Assembly (NCBI GenBank): GCA_016183985.1
Contig: JACPDN010000006.1
Location: forward strand, 62,001 to 126,000
DNA: 64,000 nt
Direction: 5' to 3'
Source of the DNA: Pseudomonadota bacterium
GTDB taxonomy: Bacteria > Pseudomonadota > Alphaproteobacteria > Dongiales > Dongiaceae
The translations under genes were made by a program, and so were the position numbers. The notes beneath the pieces are model-generated. The model was given only the letters and a program-made list of their open reading frames with translations, made no database searches and was not told the DNA's origin. Shown here piece after piece: positions 52,102-60,440 of this stretch; position 1 is the first letter of the stretch; every line of letters begins with the position of its first letter.

Positions 52102-53073
52102 ATGACCCCAATCCTCGACCTCAACATCCCCGACGAAGCGGGCGGCGAACGCCTCGACCGGGCGCTGGCCGCCTTGCTGCCGGAGATGTCCCGTTCCCGC
52201 CTCAAGGCCTTGATCGAGGCCGGAAATCTGACCACGGCGGAAACCGGCGCGACGATAGACGAGCCCTCGTTCCGGGTCAAACCGGGGCAAGTCTACCGGC
52301 TCGACATCCCCGAAGCGGCGCCCCCTGAGCCGGTCGGCCAGGATATCGCCCTCAATATCGCCTATGAGGATGACGACATCATCGTCGTCGACAAGCCCGC
52401 CGGCATGGTGGTCCATCCGGCCCCGGGGAATGCCGATGGCACGCTGGTCAATGCCCTGATAGCCCATTGCGGCGACAGCCTGTCCGGCATTGGCGGCGTG
52501 AAGCGTCCAGGCATCGTGCACCGCATCGACAAGGACACCAGCGGCCTCCTCATCGCCGCCAAGAATGACATGGCGCATCACGCGCTCTCCAAAGCCTTCG
52601 CCGATCACAGCATCGAACGTGCCTATAAATGCCTGGTCTGGGGCCTGCCCAGCCCCAAGGCCGGCACGATCGAAACGCTGATCGGCCGCCACCCGACCCA
52701 CCGCCAGAAAATGGCTGTGGTAAGCCGCAACGGCAAGGAAGCCATCACCCACTATCAGGTCGAGCAGGTCTTCGGCCTGGGCGCCTCCCTGGTCGAATGC
52801 CGGCTGGAGACGGGCCGAACCCACCAGATCCGCGTCCACATGACCCATATCGGCCATCCACTGATCGGCGACCCGGTCTATGGCAAGGCCACGATCGCCA
52901 GGCGCGCGCAATTGTCCGATTCCGCCCGCGAGGCGGCCAAGGCCTTTCCGCGCCAGGCGCTCCACGCGGCGCTCCTGGGTGTAACCCACCCCAGTTCCGG
53001 CGCGTATATGGAGTGGGAGTCGGAAATTCCCGCCGATATGCAGGAACTTATCCGACACCTCGGAACGAAGTAA
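52102..53073 (+). CDS. RluA-family pseudouridine synthase (RluD-like)
   Basis: A 323-aa RNA-modifying enzyme. An N-terminal S4 RNA-binding domain (about 10-70, ERLDRALAALLPEMSRSRLKALIEAGNL) is followed by the synthase domain with the catalytic Asp in GIVHRIDKDTSGLLIAAK and the closing motif ETGRTHQIRVHMTHIGHPLIGDPVYG. The long insertion and S4 domain fit RluD, which modifies the 23S rRNA helix 69 loop, but RluC is possible. The start is uncertain (ATG 52090 or 52102), and neither has a clear ribosome site. Confidence 0.93.
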   Translation: MTPILDLNIPDEAGGERLDRALAALLPEMSRSRLKALIEAGNLTTAETGATIDEPSFRVKPGQVYRLDIPEAAPPEPVGQDIALNIAYEDDDIIVVDKPAGMVVHPAPGNADGTLVNALIAHCGDSLSGIGGVKRPGIVHRIDKDTSGLLIAAKNDMAHHALSKAFADHSIERAYKCLVWGLPSPKAGTIETLIGRHPTHRQKMAVVSRNGKEAITHYQVEQVFGLGASLVECRLETGRTHQIRVHMTHIGHPLIGDPVYGKATIARRAQLSDSAREAAKAFPRQALHAALLGVTHPSSGAYMEWESEIPADMQELIRHLGTK

Positions 53074-53103
53074 GCCCTTGATCTGTTGAGAAATTCATCG
53101 GGG

Positions 53104-53131
53104 CTTGAAGAACCGCTTGGTTAACCTATCT
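53104..53131 (+). promoter_or_regulatory. Sigma-32-type heat-shock promoter for rpoH
   Basis: CTTG (53104-53107), a 17-bp spacer, and CCTATCT (53125-53131) match the alphaproteobacterial heat-shock promoter CTTG-N17/18-CYTATNT. It would give a leader of about 105 nt before the rpoH start codon and suggests autoregulation. Confidence 0.7.
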
Positions 53132-53242
53132 TAACTAGATCGATAACCGACTCTGCCAGTCAGGCTTTTCGAGGCTCCTTGCCTTAAAGTGGTCACGATC
53201 GGGCGCCAGAATCGGTTCATCGACAGAAAGATTGGGGAAAAG

Positions 53243-54139
53243 ATGGCAAGTGCAACGAACACCCTTCCCGCCCTGGTTGGCGAGAACAGCCTTGGCCGCT
53301 ACCTGTCGGAGATCCGCAAATTTCCGATGCTGGAGCCGGGTGAGGAGTTCATGCTCGCCAAGCGTTGGCAGGAGCATGAGGATCCTCAGGCGGCCCACCG
53401 CATGGTGACGAGTCATTTGCGTCTCGTGGCGAAGATCGCCATGGGCTATCGCGGCTATGGCCTGCCGATGTCCGAAGTCATTTCCGAAGGCAATGTCGGC
53501 CTGATGCAGGCCGTGAAGCGCTTCGACCCGGATAAGGGCTTCCGCCTCGCCACCTATGCGATGTGGTGGATCCGCGCCGCCATCCAGGAATACATCCTGC
53601 ACAGCTGGTCGCTGGTGAAGATCGGCACGACCGCCTCGCAGAAGAAGCTGTTCTTCAACCTCCGCCGCGTCAAAGGCCAGATCAAGGCGCTGGAGGAAGG
53701 CGACATGACGCCCGAGAACGTCAAGGAAGTGGCGACGCGCCTCAACGTCTCTGAAGAGGACGTGATCAACATGAACCGCCGCCTGATGGCGCCGGATCAT
53801 TCCTTGAACGCGCCTTTGCGCATCGACGGCGAAGGCGAGTGGCAGGATTGGCTGGTGGATGAGTCCGAGAGCCAGGAAACCCGCGTCGCCGACGACCAGG
53901 AATTCGGCCGCCGCAAGAAGCTGCTCGACAAGGCAATGCTCACCCTGACCCCGCGCGAGCGCAAGATCCTGGTGGAACGGCGCTTGAAGGATGAACCGAC
54001 CACACTCGAGGATCTCTCGACCGAATTCGGCATCAGCCGCGAACGCGTCCGCCAGATCGAAGTGCGCGCCTTCGACAAACTGCAACGCTCGATCCGCAAG
54101 CAAGCGATCGACGAAAAGCTGATCGGCGAGTTCGCGTAA
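53243..54139 (+). CDS. rpoH: RNA polymerase heat-shock sigma factor (sigma-32)
   Basis: A 298-aa sigma factor with region 1.2 near the N-terminus, region 2 ([56 protein letters not shown]), the RpoH box QKKLFFNLR (residue 133 on), region 3 and region 4 ([24 protein letters not shown]). The RpoH box separates it from RpoD. GGGGAAAAG precedes ATG 53243. It directs the heat-shock and protein-quality response, and a strong terminator follows. Confidence 0.97.
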   Translation: MASATNTLPALVGENSLGRYLSEIRKFPMLEPGEEFMLAKRWQEHEDPQAAHRMVTSHLRLVAKIAMGYRGYGLPMSEVISEGNVGLMQAVKRFDPDKGFRLATYAMWWIRAAIQEYILHSWSLVKIGTTASQKKLFFNLRRVKGQIKALEEGDMTPENVKEVATRLNVSEEDVINMNRRLMAPDHSLNAPLRIDGEGEWQDWLVDESESQETRVADDQEFGRRKKLLDKAMLTLTPRERKILVERRLKDEPTTLEDLSTEFGISRERVRQIEVRAFDKLQRSIRKQAIDEKLIGEFA

Positions 54140-54161
54140 AGCGCCTCGCCGCCGCGACTGA

Positions 54162-54195
54162 AAAAAGGCGAGCCCGAGAAGGCTCGCCTTTTTGT
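54162..54195. terminator. Bidirectional rho-independent terminator
   Basis: AAAAA-GGCGAGCC (to 54174), loop CGAGAA, GGCTCGCC (54181-54188)-TTTTTG. It has an 8-bp GC stem with an A5/U5 extension, placed between the convergent rpoH and histidine-kinase genes, and can serve both. Confidence 0.9.
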
Positions 54196-54250
54196 TTTGG
54201 GGCGTCGCGCATCTCGTCTTTCCGGCATCCACCGCCGTCCGAATCTCAAA

Positions 54251-55834
54251 TCAGACCGATGCTGCCGATCGTGGATGGGGAGCCGTCTTCAGGATCGGGA
54301 ATTCAACCACGGCTTCGGTGCCGATGCCGGGCTTGCTGCTGATCGAGACCTTGATGCCCGTCATGAGTTCGGCCAGCCGCTTGACGATGGCAAGGCCCAG
54401 GCCCGTGCCGCCTTGCTGTCGTGCCAGCGTGCTTTCCGCCTGCCAGAATGGCTGGAAGATTTGCTCTAGCTGCTCTTCGGTGAGGCCGATGCCGGTATCA
54501 CGCACATAGACTCTGCCGACATCTTCGCCGGCCTTCTCGACACCCAGCGCCACGGTGCCGCCCGTATCGGTGAACTTGATCGCATTGGTCAGCAGATTGA
54601 ACAGAATCTGCTTGAGGGCGCGGTCATCCGCCCAGCACATGGCCGGCCAGTTCGGCCGCGTGACATTGAGCGCAACCTTCTTGTCACGCGCATGCGGCGC
54701 CACCAGGCGCCCGCAGCTCTCGACGATATCGCCGACATCCACTTCCGACTCACGGATCATGACGGCGCCGAGATCGATCTTCGAAATATCGAGAATGTCG
54801 TTGATGATCTCCAACAGGTGGCGCCCCGCCACATTGATGTCGCTCGCGTATTCACGATACTTTTCCGGCCGGTCGCCTAGGCGTTGATGTGCCGCGAGAT
54901 CCGAGAAGCCGATGATGGCATTCAGCGGGGTGCGCAATTCGTGACTCATATTGGCCAGGAATTGCGATTTGGCGCGGTTGGCAAGTTCGGCTTGGTTGCG
55001 TGCCTGAATGAGGTCCATCTCGCGCCGGCGCTGATCGGTGATATCGTGGCCGATCGCGACGATGCCGATGACGTGGCCGTCTTCATCCCGGATATCGCCG
55101 TTGATGAATTGCAGCAGGCGCCGGTCGCCTTCACGCGTGATCCAGTGGTTTTCGATCTGGCGCGGAAAGGGAACCGGCGAACTGGCATCAAGCGCCCGCA
55201 TCACCAGCTGGTATTCCTCCGGCGGAATCAGCGACTGCCAATGCAGCTCGTCGGTCAGTTCGCCGATCGGATAGCCGGTCAGTTCGGCGCAATAGCGGTT
55301 GAGCTGCAGAACCCTGCCATGGCCGTCCGTGACGATGATGAGGGCCTTGGTACAATCGAAGATGCGCTCTGACAGTTCCTTCTGATAGCTGAGATGCATC
55401 TCGCTGCGGCGCAGGTCGAGCTCCCGCTCGCTGCGTTCCCGCAGCAGCCGATCGAAGGCGGCCGCAAGCTGGCCGATTTCATCGTGGCGGTCGATCACCA
55501 AGGTCTCGCGTGCACCTTGGCTCAGCGCCTCGACCTGCTTCTTCAACTGCCGCAGCGGCCCGGTGATGAGGCTGGACAGGAAGGCGGCGGCGATGAACGA
55601 CATGACGAGACCCAGGCTGACCAACAGCGCCGGCACGTTGGGCCCTTCCGGCCGATGCCCGCCGGCCCGGATCGTCTCGACGATCGACATGACGACAAAG
55701 GGAAAGACACCGACCAGGGCAAAGGCGAGCAGCACCTTCAAGAGGATCGGCGTATTGCGGAACCTGTCCTTCCAGGTCTCAAGCCTCGCCTTCGGTTCGG
55801 GTGCCGGCGGCCCAGGCTTATCATCGCGGGTCAT
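54251..55834 (-). CDS. PAS-containing sensor histidine kinase
   Basis: A 527-aa inner-membrane kinase. It has two membrane helices (about 30-52 and 68-92), HAMP (about 93-145), a PAS domain (about 155-265, with a typical ITREGDRRLLQFINGDI PAC segment), a dimerisation domain with phospho-acceptor H298 (NMSHELRTPLNA), and a catalytic domain with DTGIGL and GGTGLGLAI. No response regulator is adjacent. It begins 12 bp after the membrane-protein gene at 55847, so the two are probably co-transcribed and may work as a sensing pair. Confidence 0.92.
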   Translation of the reverse strand: MTRDDKPGPPAPEPKARLETWKDRFRNTPILLKVLLAFALVGVFPFVVMSIVETIRAGGHRPEGPNVPALLVSLGLVMSFIAAAFLSSLITGPLRQLKKQVEALSQGARETLVIDRHDEIGQLAAAFDRLLRERSERELDLRRSEMHLSYQKELSERIFDCTKALIIVTDGHGRVLQLNRYCAELTGYPIGELTDELHWQSLIPPEEYQLVMRALDASSPVPFPRQIENHWITREGDRRLLQFINGDIRDEDGHVIGIVAIGHDITDQRRREMDLIQARNQAELANRAKSQFLANMSHELRTPLNAIIGFSDLAAHQRLGDRPEKYREYASDINVAGRHLLEIINDILDISKIDLGAVMIRESEVDVGDIVESCGRLVAPHARDKKVALNVTRPNWPAMCWADDRALKQILFNLLTNAIKFTDTGGTVALGVEKAGEDVGRVYVRDTGIGLTEEQLEQIFQPFWQAESTLARQQGGTGLGLAIVKRLAELMTGIKVSISSKPGIGTEAVVEFPILKTAPHPRSAASV

Positions 55835-55846
55835 GAATCGGCCCCT

Positions 55847-56404
55847 TCAGCGCCAGTATCCCTTAATGAGCAATCCGGCCTCTTCCAGAATCCGGCTACC
55901 GAAGCGCAGCAGCGGCACGCCCAGCAGAAACGCCGGCACGGCGTTGCCGAACATCCAACTCCACATCATCGTCGGATAGGCATCCCACGCGATCTCGCCG
56001 GTCAGGGCCAGGACCACCGGGCCAAGGATGCCACCGACCAGGTTGGGCAACAGGCACCCCCACAGACCGAAGAAGCCGATGCCGCGCCAGCCGGGAATGG
56101 ATGATGACATGCCGAAATGCCGAAACGCCCAACAAGGTATCAAACCCTGGACGGCGTTCGCCGGGATGAAGCCGATGACTTGAATGAGGCTGCCGCCGAT
56201 CATGAGATTGCTGAGCGCCGGGAACCCGGCCGCGGCGATCAGGCCGCCCCACAGACCGAACCAGATTCCGCCGAGCGATTGCACCAGCATGCCTGGCCAG
56301 AAATTTGTCACCCCCATGCCGACCGGCACGGAAATGGCGCCCAACGTGCCCAACACCAGTCCCAAGGCAATCAGAACAGCGGTAATCCAAATGTTTTTGG
56401 CCAC
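55847..56404 (-). CDS. Integral membrane protein, possibly ECF-transporter S-component-like
   Basis: A 185-aa hydrophobic protein with five or six helices. Glycine-rich helices such as GVTNFWPGMLVQSLGGIWFGLWGGLIAAAGFPALSN resemble vitamin-uptake S components and related membrane proteins of histidine-kinase operons. GTG 56404 is chosen because GGAGG lies six bases upstream; an ATG at 56509 lacks this. It precedes the PAS histidine kinase, a pairing that suggests a ligand-sensing or uptake partner. The assignment is tentative. Confidence 0.7.
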   Translation of the reverse strand: MAKNIWITAVLIALGLVLGTLGAISVPVGMGVTNFWPGMLVQSLGGIWFGLWGGLIAAAGFPALSNLMIGGSLIQVIGFIPANAVQGLIPCWAFRHFGMSSSIPGWRGIGFFGLWGCLLPNLVGGILGPVVLALTGEIAWDAYPTMMWSWMFGNAVPAFLLGVPLLRFGSRILEEAGLLIKGYWR

Positions 56405-56716
56405 GGCGATCCTCCGGGCTTGGTCCGCACGCGGATCGGCATGGCTGGGCCGCGCAGGGACGGCGACGACTGGTACAAGTCTTGCGAAAATGGGCGCGCT
56501 CGCAAGCACTTCGCCAAGCTTCCCACAGGGTTCTTAAGAAAATCATACCGGGCATGTGCCGATTTTCGCGCCGGCACGTCATAGGATTCTGAAGCTATCA
56601 AGGGCAGGATTCTGGCCCTGCACGTGGCATTTGCAAGGCACTTGAACAGGGCTGCACTGCTACTGGCCTGCAACTCCCACCGGTCGCCCAACATGCCACC
56701 AGCTCAATGCAGCCAT

Positions 56717-56976
56717 CTACCCAGCCGATCGAGACTCCCGCGCGGCCTCTCGTTCTGCCTCCTTCCAATCCCGCCCCTTGGCCAGTGCCGCATCGAGACC
56801 TGCACCAACCGCATCCTTGAACCCGCGCGCGATCATCGTCTCCAGCGCCGCGGCAGTCGTCCCCTGATAGCCGATACCGCCGCGGCCCCGGCCACGCGCG
56901 CCGCTTGGCCCCCGGTCGGCACGGGCGCATATGCCGGCACCGATGACGTTCGCTCGCTCAGCGCCACAGCATCCAT
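56717..56976 (-). pseudogene. Frameshifted small ORF
   Basis: ATG 56976 sits behind a strong AGGAGAGGG and opens MDAVALSERTSSVPAYAPVP, rich in Ala, Val and Pro, but this frame stops near 56835. The credible continuation (TTAAALETMIARGFKDAVGAG, then KEAEREAARESRSAG) lies in another frame and runs to TAG at 56717. A shift in the GC-rich stretch near 56870-56890 would join them into about 86 residues. It could be a decayed gene or a sequencing error. No family is recognised. The remaining bases of the 56405-57133 gap hold nothing I can support. Confidence 0.35.
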
Positions 56977-57133
56977 CGCCCTCTCCTCTTTCCTTCAGGA
57001 TGATCGTCATATCCTAAAGGAGGATTGATACGATACCAAGGATTACCGTAGGCTGCAGATGATCCCTGAGCTCCGTGGCGCGTTCAGGCTTGGCGCGTTC
57101 AGGGTTGGGCAACACGGCCCCTCTTCGCTGGAC

Positions 57134-58342
57134 TCAGGCTAAGAAATTGTCAGGGCCGTTGCCTGCAATTCGCTCACCTGTCGCTTGGTAAGCTGCAGCA
57201 ATATCTTCGATGGAACCGGCCTCGACGCAAAAGGCTTCATGCATAGCGCATGCGGACCATGGATTTCCCTCGGGGTCGACGACAAACCTCATCTCTCGTT
57301 GGCACGCGTATGAGAAGTGCTTATGCCTTACGACGGATAAAGTCTTGTCCATTGGATGATATGGGTCGAAGTACTCCGTAGGAACCAGAGACTTTGTTGC
57401 GAGTGGGGCGATGCCATTTAGCTTCGGCAAAATTCGCCTCACAAACTCACCTGGCTGAAAAATCACCAAGCAGGCACTTTCGGCCCCATCTCGGTCAGCA
57501 AAATCAAAGAATAGGCGCGGGTCGAGATCACTACTGAACGAGCACAGCCAGTACGGAATATCAGTGAATTGGCGCCCATCATAGGCCCCACGCCTAGATG
57601 CGAACGCCACATCCCCAATCGGCGTCGTCGGCTCTTCCCCCAACTTCGCAACTGCAATGGCACAACCCGGCCGAAGGTAGTGCTTTGCCATCTCTTCGTC
57701 AGTTCTCGCGACGCCCATCTTGCTATCTTTATATGAAGCCGCAGGCGCAAAACGTAGTTGACCATCCATCAGCGCTTTTAGAATTCTGTCGCGTCTAGAG
57801 ATCCTAACGAGCAGCCTTCTTCCACCTGAAAACACACCTCTAAATTCCGGCCGAAGTGGCTCCCCCACTGGGAGCACAGTGCTTTCTACCAAAGCAAGGC
57901 CTCGCTTCCCACATTCCGTTAGCGTCCAATGACGCATCCGCCACCACCACCATGGACTTAACCAGCCCTGTTCTGGCTTCAAATCATCGCGGGCCGTCGT
58001 GCGGTCATCGAGGAATAGGATGTTCTCGTCAATATCGTGGAGACGCTCCAGAAGTCTGTCATCACTAGCATTCACAAGGTTTCGGCCCTGTACCTGGTCG
58101 ACAAAACTCCAGAGCTCCGCGTCGTAGAGCGAATGCTTCAAACGAGCATCATGCAGATCACTGATGCGCAGCAATGCATGCCTCCTTAAGGGCAAGTACG
58201 TTCTTAGCTTTTGTTTTGTGGCAGTTCTACGATCAGATCTCAGTCGTGCTCGCGCCGCACTTCTTAACTCGAACAGCGCCAACTCTCTGTCGCGAAAATC
58301 GGTCCTTCTATTGGGCCATCGAAAGCAGTCCCCGCATGTCAT
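57134..58342 (-). CDS. DUF2971-like protein
   Basis: A 402-aa protein. The C-terminal half resembles the DUF2971 family (LLVRISRRDRILKALMDGQLRFAPAASYKD, then PYWLCSFSSDLDPRLFFDFADRDGAESACLVIF). It also has a striking run of tryptophans (LSPWWWWRMRHWTLTECGKRGLAL) that looks like a small DNA- or membrane-contact module. The N-terminal 100 residues are Arg-rich. The ATG overlaps the end of the upstream coiled-coil gene by 35 bp, so translation is probably coupled. Base use is lower in GC than in the flanking genes. DUF2971 proteins have no known reaction. Confidence 0.65.
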   Translation of the reverse strand: MTCGDCFRWPNRRTDFRDRELALFELRSAARARLRSDRRTATKQKLRTYLPLRRHALLRISDLHDARLKHSLYDAELWSFVDQVQGRNLVNASDDRLLERLHDIDENILFLDDRTTARDDLKPEQGWLSPWWWWRMRHWTLTECGKRGLALVESTVLPVGEPLRPEFRGVFSGGRRLLVRISRRDRILKALMDGQLRFAPAASYKDSKMGVARTDEEMAKHYLRPGCAIAVAKLGEEPTTPIGDVAFASRRGAYDGRQFTDIPYWLCSFSSDLDPRLFFDFADRDGAESACLVIFQPGEFVRRILPKLNGIAPLATKSLVPTEYFDPYHPMDKTLSVVRHKHFSYACQREMRFVVDPEGNPWSACAMHEAFCVEAGSIEDIAAAYQATGERIAGNGPDNFLA

Positions 58343-59396
58343 CCGGCATGCGCTTTAACAACTGTTGCACGCCGTCAATTGTCTTCAGAACCTTCTTTGC
58401 CTCTATTTGAACCTCTTCATCAGAAGCCGTCATCGGCTTGATCACCATCATATCTTCGTTCAGCAGTTTCCTGTTGTCTTGTAGGTACCGTTCTATCAAT
58501 GCCCTCACTTTCGCGTCGTTCGATTTCGAGTACCGCACGTACACAGCATCCCTATTGAGCAGGTACTCCTCAACAAATTTCATGCCGGTTAGCTTTCTCG
58601 TTGTATCCGACAGCTGCCGACGCAGCGCGGCGACAACGTCGTCGTCAGATCTTGGAGCAGCCTTGGCCTTGTCACTCTTCAGTCGTAGCATCTCCCATCC
58701 TTCAGGCCTGCTCTCGTAAAGAGCGCCGAAGCGCCGACTATACGCTTCGTACTGCTCATATGTAGCGTTTGGAGGCAGCACATTCGCATCACTTTGTCTT
58801 TGCCATTCTCTGTACTCTACGATAGATCCCGCCGCGAGCGCCTCGTTCCTAATGTCCATGAGGTCGTAGGGCCCAAAGATGCCGGCCCACGCCGCGTGAA
58901 ACTCGATATTGTTCACAGCAAGCTCGATAACCGCACGATGGTTTTCGTCTACGACCTTGATAAGGTCGCTGTTCGCGGCAGCCAGTGCCGTTAGCTGTGC
59001 CTCAACTTTATTTGATAGTTCTTGGTTTTTGGCAGTCAGAGCTTTTTGCTCCTCTTGCAATGCCTCGAGGTGTGCAATCTGGCTCGACTTTCCTTCCTCA
59101 AGCTCCTTGATGTCTGCCTCGAGCTTCTCGCCATCCCTAAGAGACGCGGTCCTTTCTTGCTCTGCTGCAGCAATTTGCGACTCAAGATCGCCCTTAGTGC
59201 GAAGCAGATCGATCTTCTCTTCGTTGAGAGCAGCAATCTGAGTATTGAGTTGTCTCGTCAGTTCCTCGGCCAAGTCCGTTCCGAAGAAGGCATAGATGCC
59301 AACCACTGCCGCAGCGACAGTGGCAGCACCGGATAGAATATTGATCACCGTAGAAACATTATCGGCGTACTTCTTCAGCGACACTATCCTCACCAT
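58308..59396 (-). CDS. Membrane-anchored coiled-coil protein
   Basis: A 362-aa protein with one N-terminal membrane helix (INILSGAATVAAAVVGIYAFFG, about 18-39), a long coiled coil (about 42-160, heptads such as EEKIDLLRTKGDLESQIAAAEQE) and a C-terminal globular domain (about 165-362) that I do not recognise. It starts from an ATG in a lower-GC stretch and overlaps the DUF2971-like gene by 35 bp. The geometry, a membrane anchor, a rod and a C-terminal head, suits a sensor or scaffold at the inner membrane. Confidence 0.7.
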   Translation of the reverse strand: MVRIVSLKKYADNVSTVINILSGAATVAAAVVGIYAFFGTDLAEELTRQLNTQIAALNEEKIDLLRTKGDLESQIAAAEQERTASLRDGEKLEADIKELEEGKSSQIAHLEALQEEQKALTAKNQELSNKVEAQLTALAAANSDLIKVVDENHRAVIELAVNNIEFHAAWAGIFGPYDLMDIRNEALAAGSIVEYREWQRQSDANVLPPNATYEQYEAYSRRFGALYESRPEGWEMLRLKSDKAKAAPRSDDDVVAALRRQLSDTTRKLTGMKFVEEYLLNRDAVYVRYSKSNDAKVRALIERYLQDNRKLLNEDMMVIKPMTASDEEVQIEAKKVLKTIDGVQQLLKRMPDDMRGLLSMAQ

Positions 59397-59727
59397 TCGC
59401 GTTTCATCTTCGAACTACTCGGGCCGTCGACGACTGAGGTATCATTCCTGAACAGGCTTCACTGCCAACTGCCGTACCAGCAATCTGCTCGCCGGAGTGC
59501 CAAAACCGCACTGGCGCCACCAAAGACATCCAAAGACAGGCAATTGTTGGTGCTACAATTTTTTATCTGCTTCTTGCCCGAAGCTACTATTATCAGATGA
59601 TTCAGTAGCTTGCACCGCGCGGAAGACACCATCTTATTCCTATTTTGTTCTTGACTCCATGCTAGGAATTTAATACTATTCCCACTGCGCGCACTTGATC
59701 ACTGCGACGCCTTTCACTTCGGCCGGT

Positions 59728-60164
59728 TCGCCGGTCATGGGCAATCGTTCGACTGTTCGCCGGCACAGGCTTCAGCTCTGCGTGGGGTAATCCGCGGTAG
59801 AGGGGGCGCAGGTCGGTGGGGAGCAACCCGGTGTTTCCGCGTTGGGAATGCCTGGGCCCCACGTCAGGCCGTGGCGACACAGCGGCACCCTGGGGCGGCA
59901 CCGCTGATAAGCGGTGGGCACCGCCGGCCCCGCCTGGGTTGGAGCGCAATCCGATCCCCTGTGAGCCGCCTTAAGGTTACGCGGCTTCCCTGCGGGCCGC
60001 CCGGGTCAATCGGCCTTCCGCACGGTCGCGCTGGATCAAGCGACGTCCCCTCGTCCCGCTGGGTGATGCGGTTCCCTGTGATCGGCAGGTCAACCGATCG
60101 ACGCAGCCGGCGGTCACGCGTCGTCCCACCGTCGACTGTTCGAGCGATTGCCCCTGACCGGCGA
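59728..60164. repeat. Imperfect inverted repeat pair
   Basis: 59728-59752 (TCGCCGGTCATGGGCAATCG and 5 more) and the reverse complement of 60140-60164 agree at 23 of 25 positions and lie 387 bp apart. This may be the ends of a small non-autonomous element or the arms of a folded RNA or DNA structure. Confidence 0.5.
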
Positions 60165-60194
60165 CCAATATCCGGCTTACCAATATCCGGCTTA
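60165..60194. repeat. 15-bp direct tandem repeat
   Basis: CCAATATCCGGCTTA occurs twice in perfect tandem, directly next to one arm of the inverted repeat. Confidence 0.8.
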
Positions 60195-60440
60195 CCAACA
60201 ACCCGCCCACGAACAACCGTCCGGCCAGCGCCGCAAACCACGAAGGAGCCAACGTCCACTAAAGGGTAGCAACCATGCCTCATAAGCGTCTGCGCAAAGC
60301 GCACGGCTCGGTTCCTTGACCGGTCTGCCGGCCTGCCATATGACACTTTGTGACAAGCCGCGTAGCGATTTTGGAAACATAAATACCGGCCGCCAGCCTG
60401 GTCAGCGCGCAACCCGGGCCAGCCGCCAAGGAGATGAGTG

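Larger units (their letters stand above)
59397..60440. other. Long gap with repeats, no supported gene
   Basis: The first 290 bp are AT-rich and continue the low-GC patch; from about 59690 the sequence becomes GC-rich again. ORFs on the minus strand (59662-59949, 59864-60412, 59977-60252) have no recognisable family and conflicting frames, so I do not call them. The stretch holds the inverted repeat 59728/60140 and the tandem repeat at 60165. Its right end contains the ilvD leader. Confidence 0.5.

Noticed and set aside
59864-60412. 182-codon minus-strand ORF in the ilvD upstream gap
   Set aside because: Arg/Gly-rich composition, overlapping alternative frames and no family match. Part of it is just translation of the 15-bp tandem repeat.
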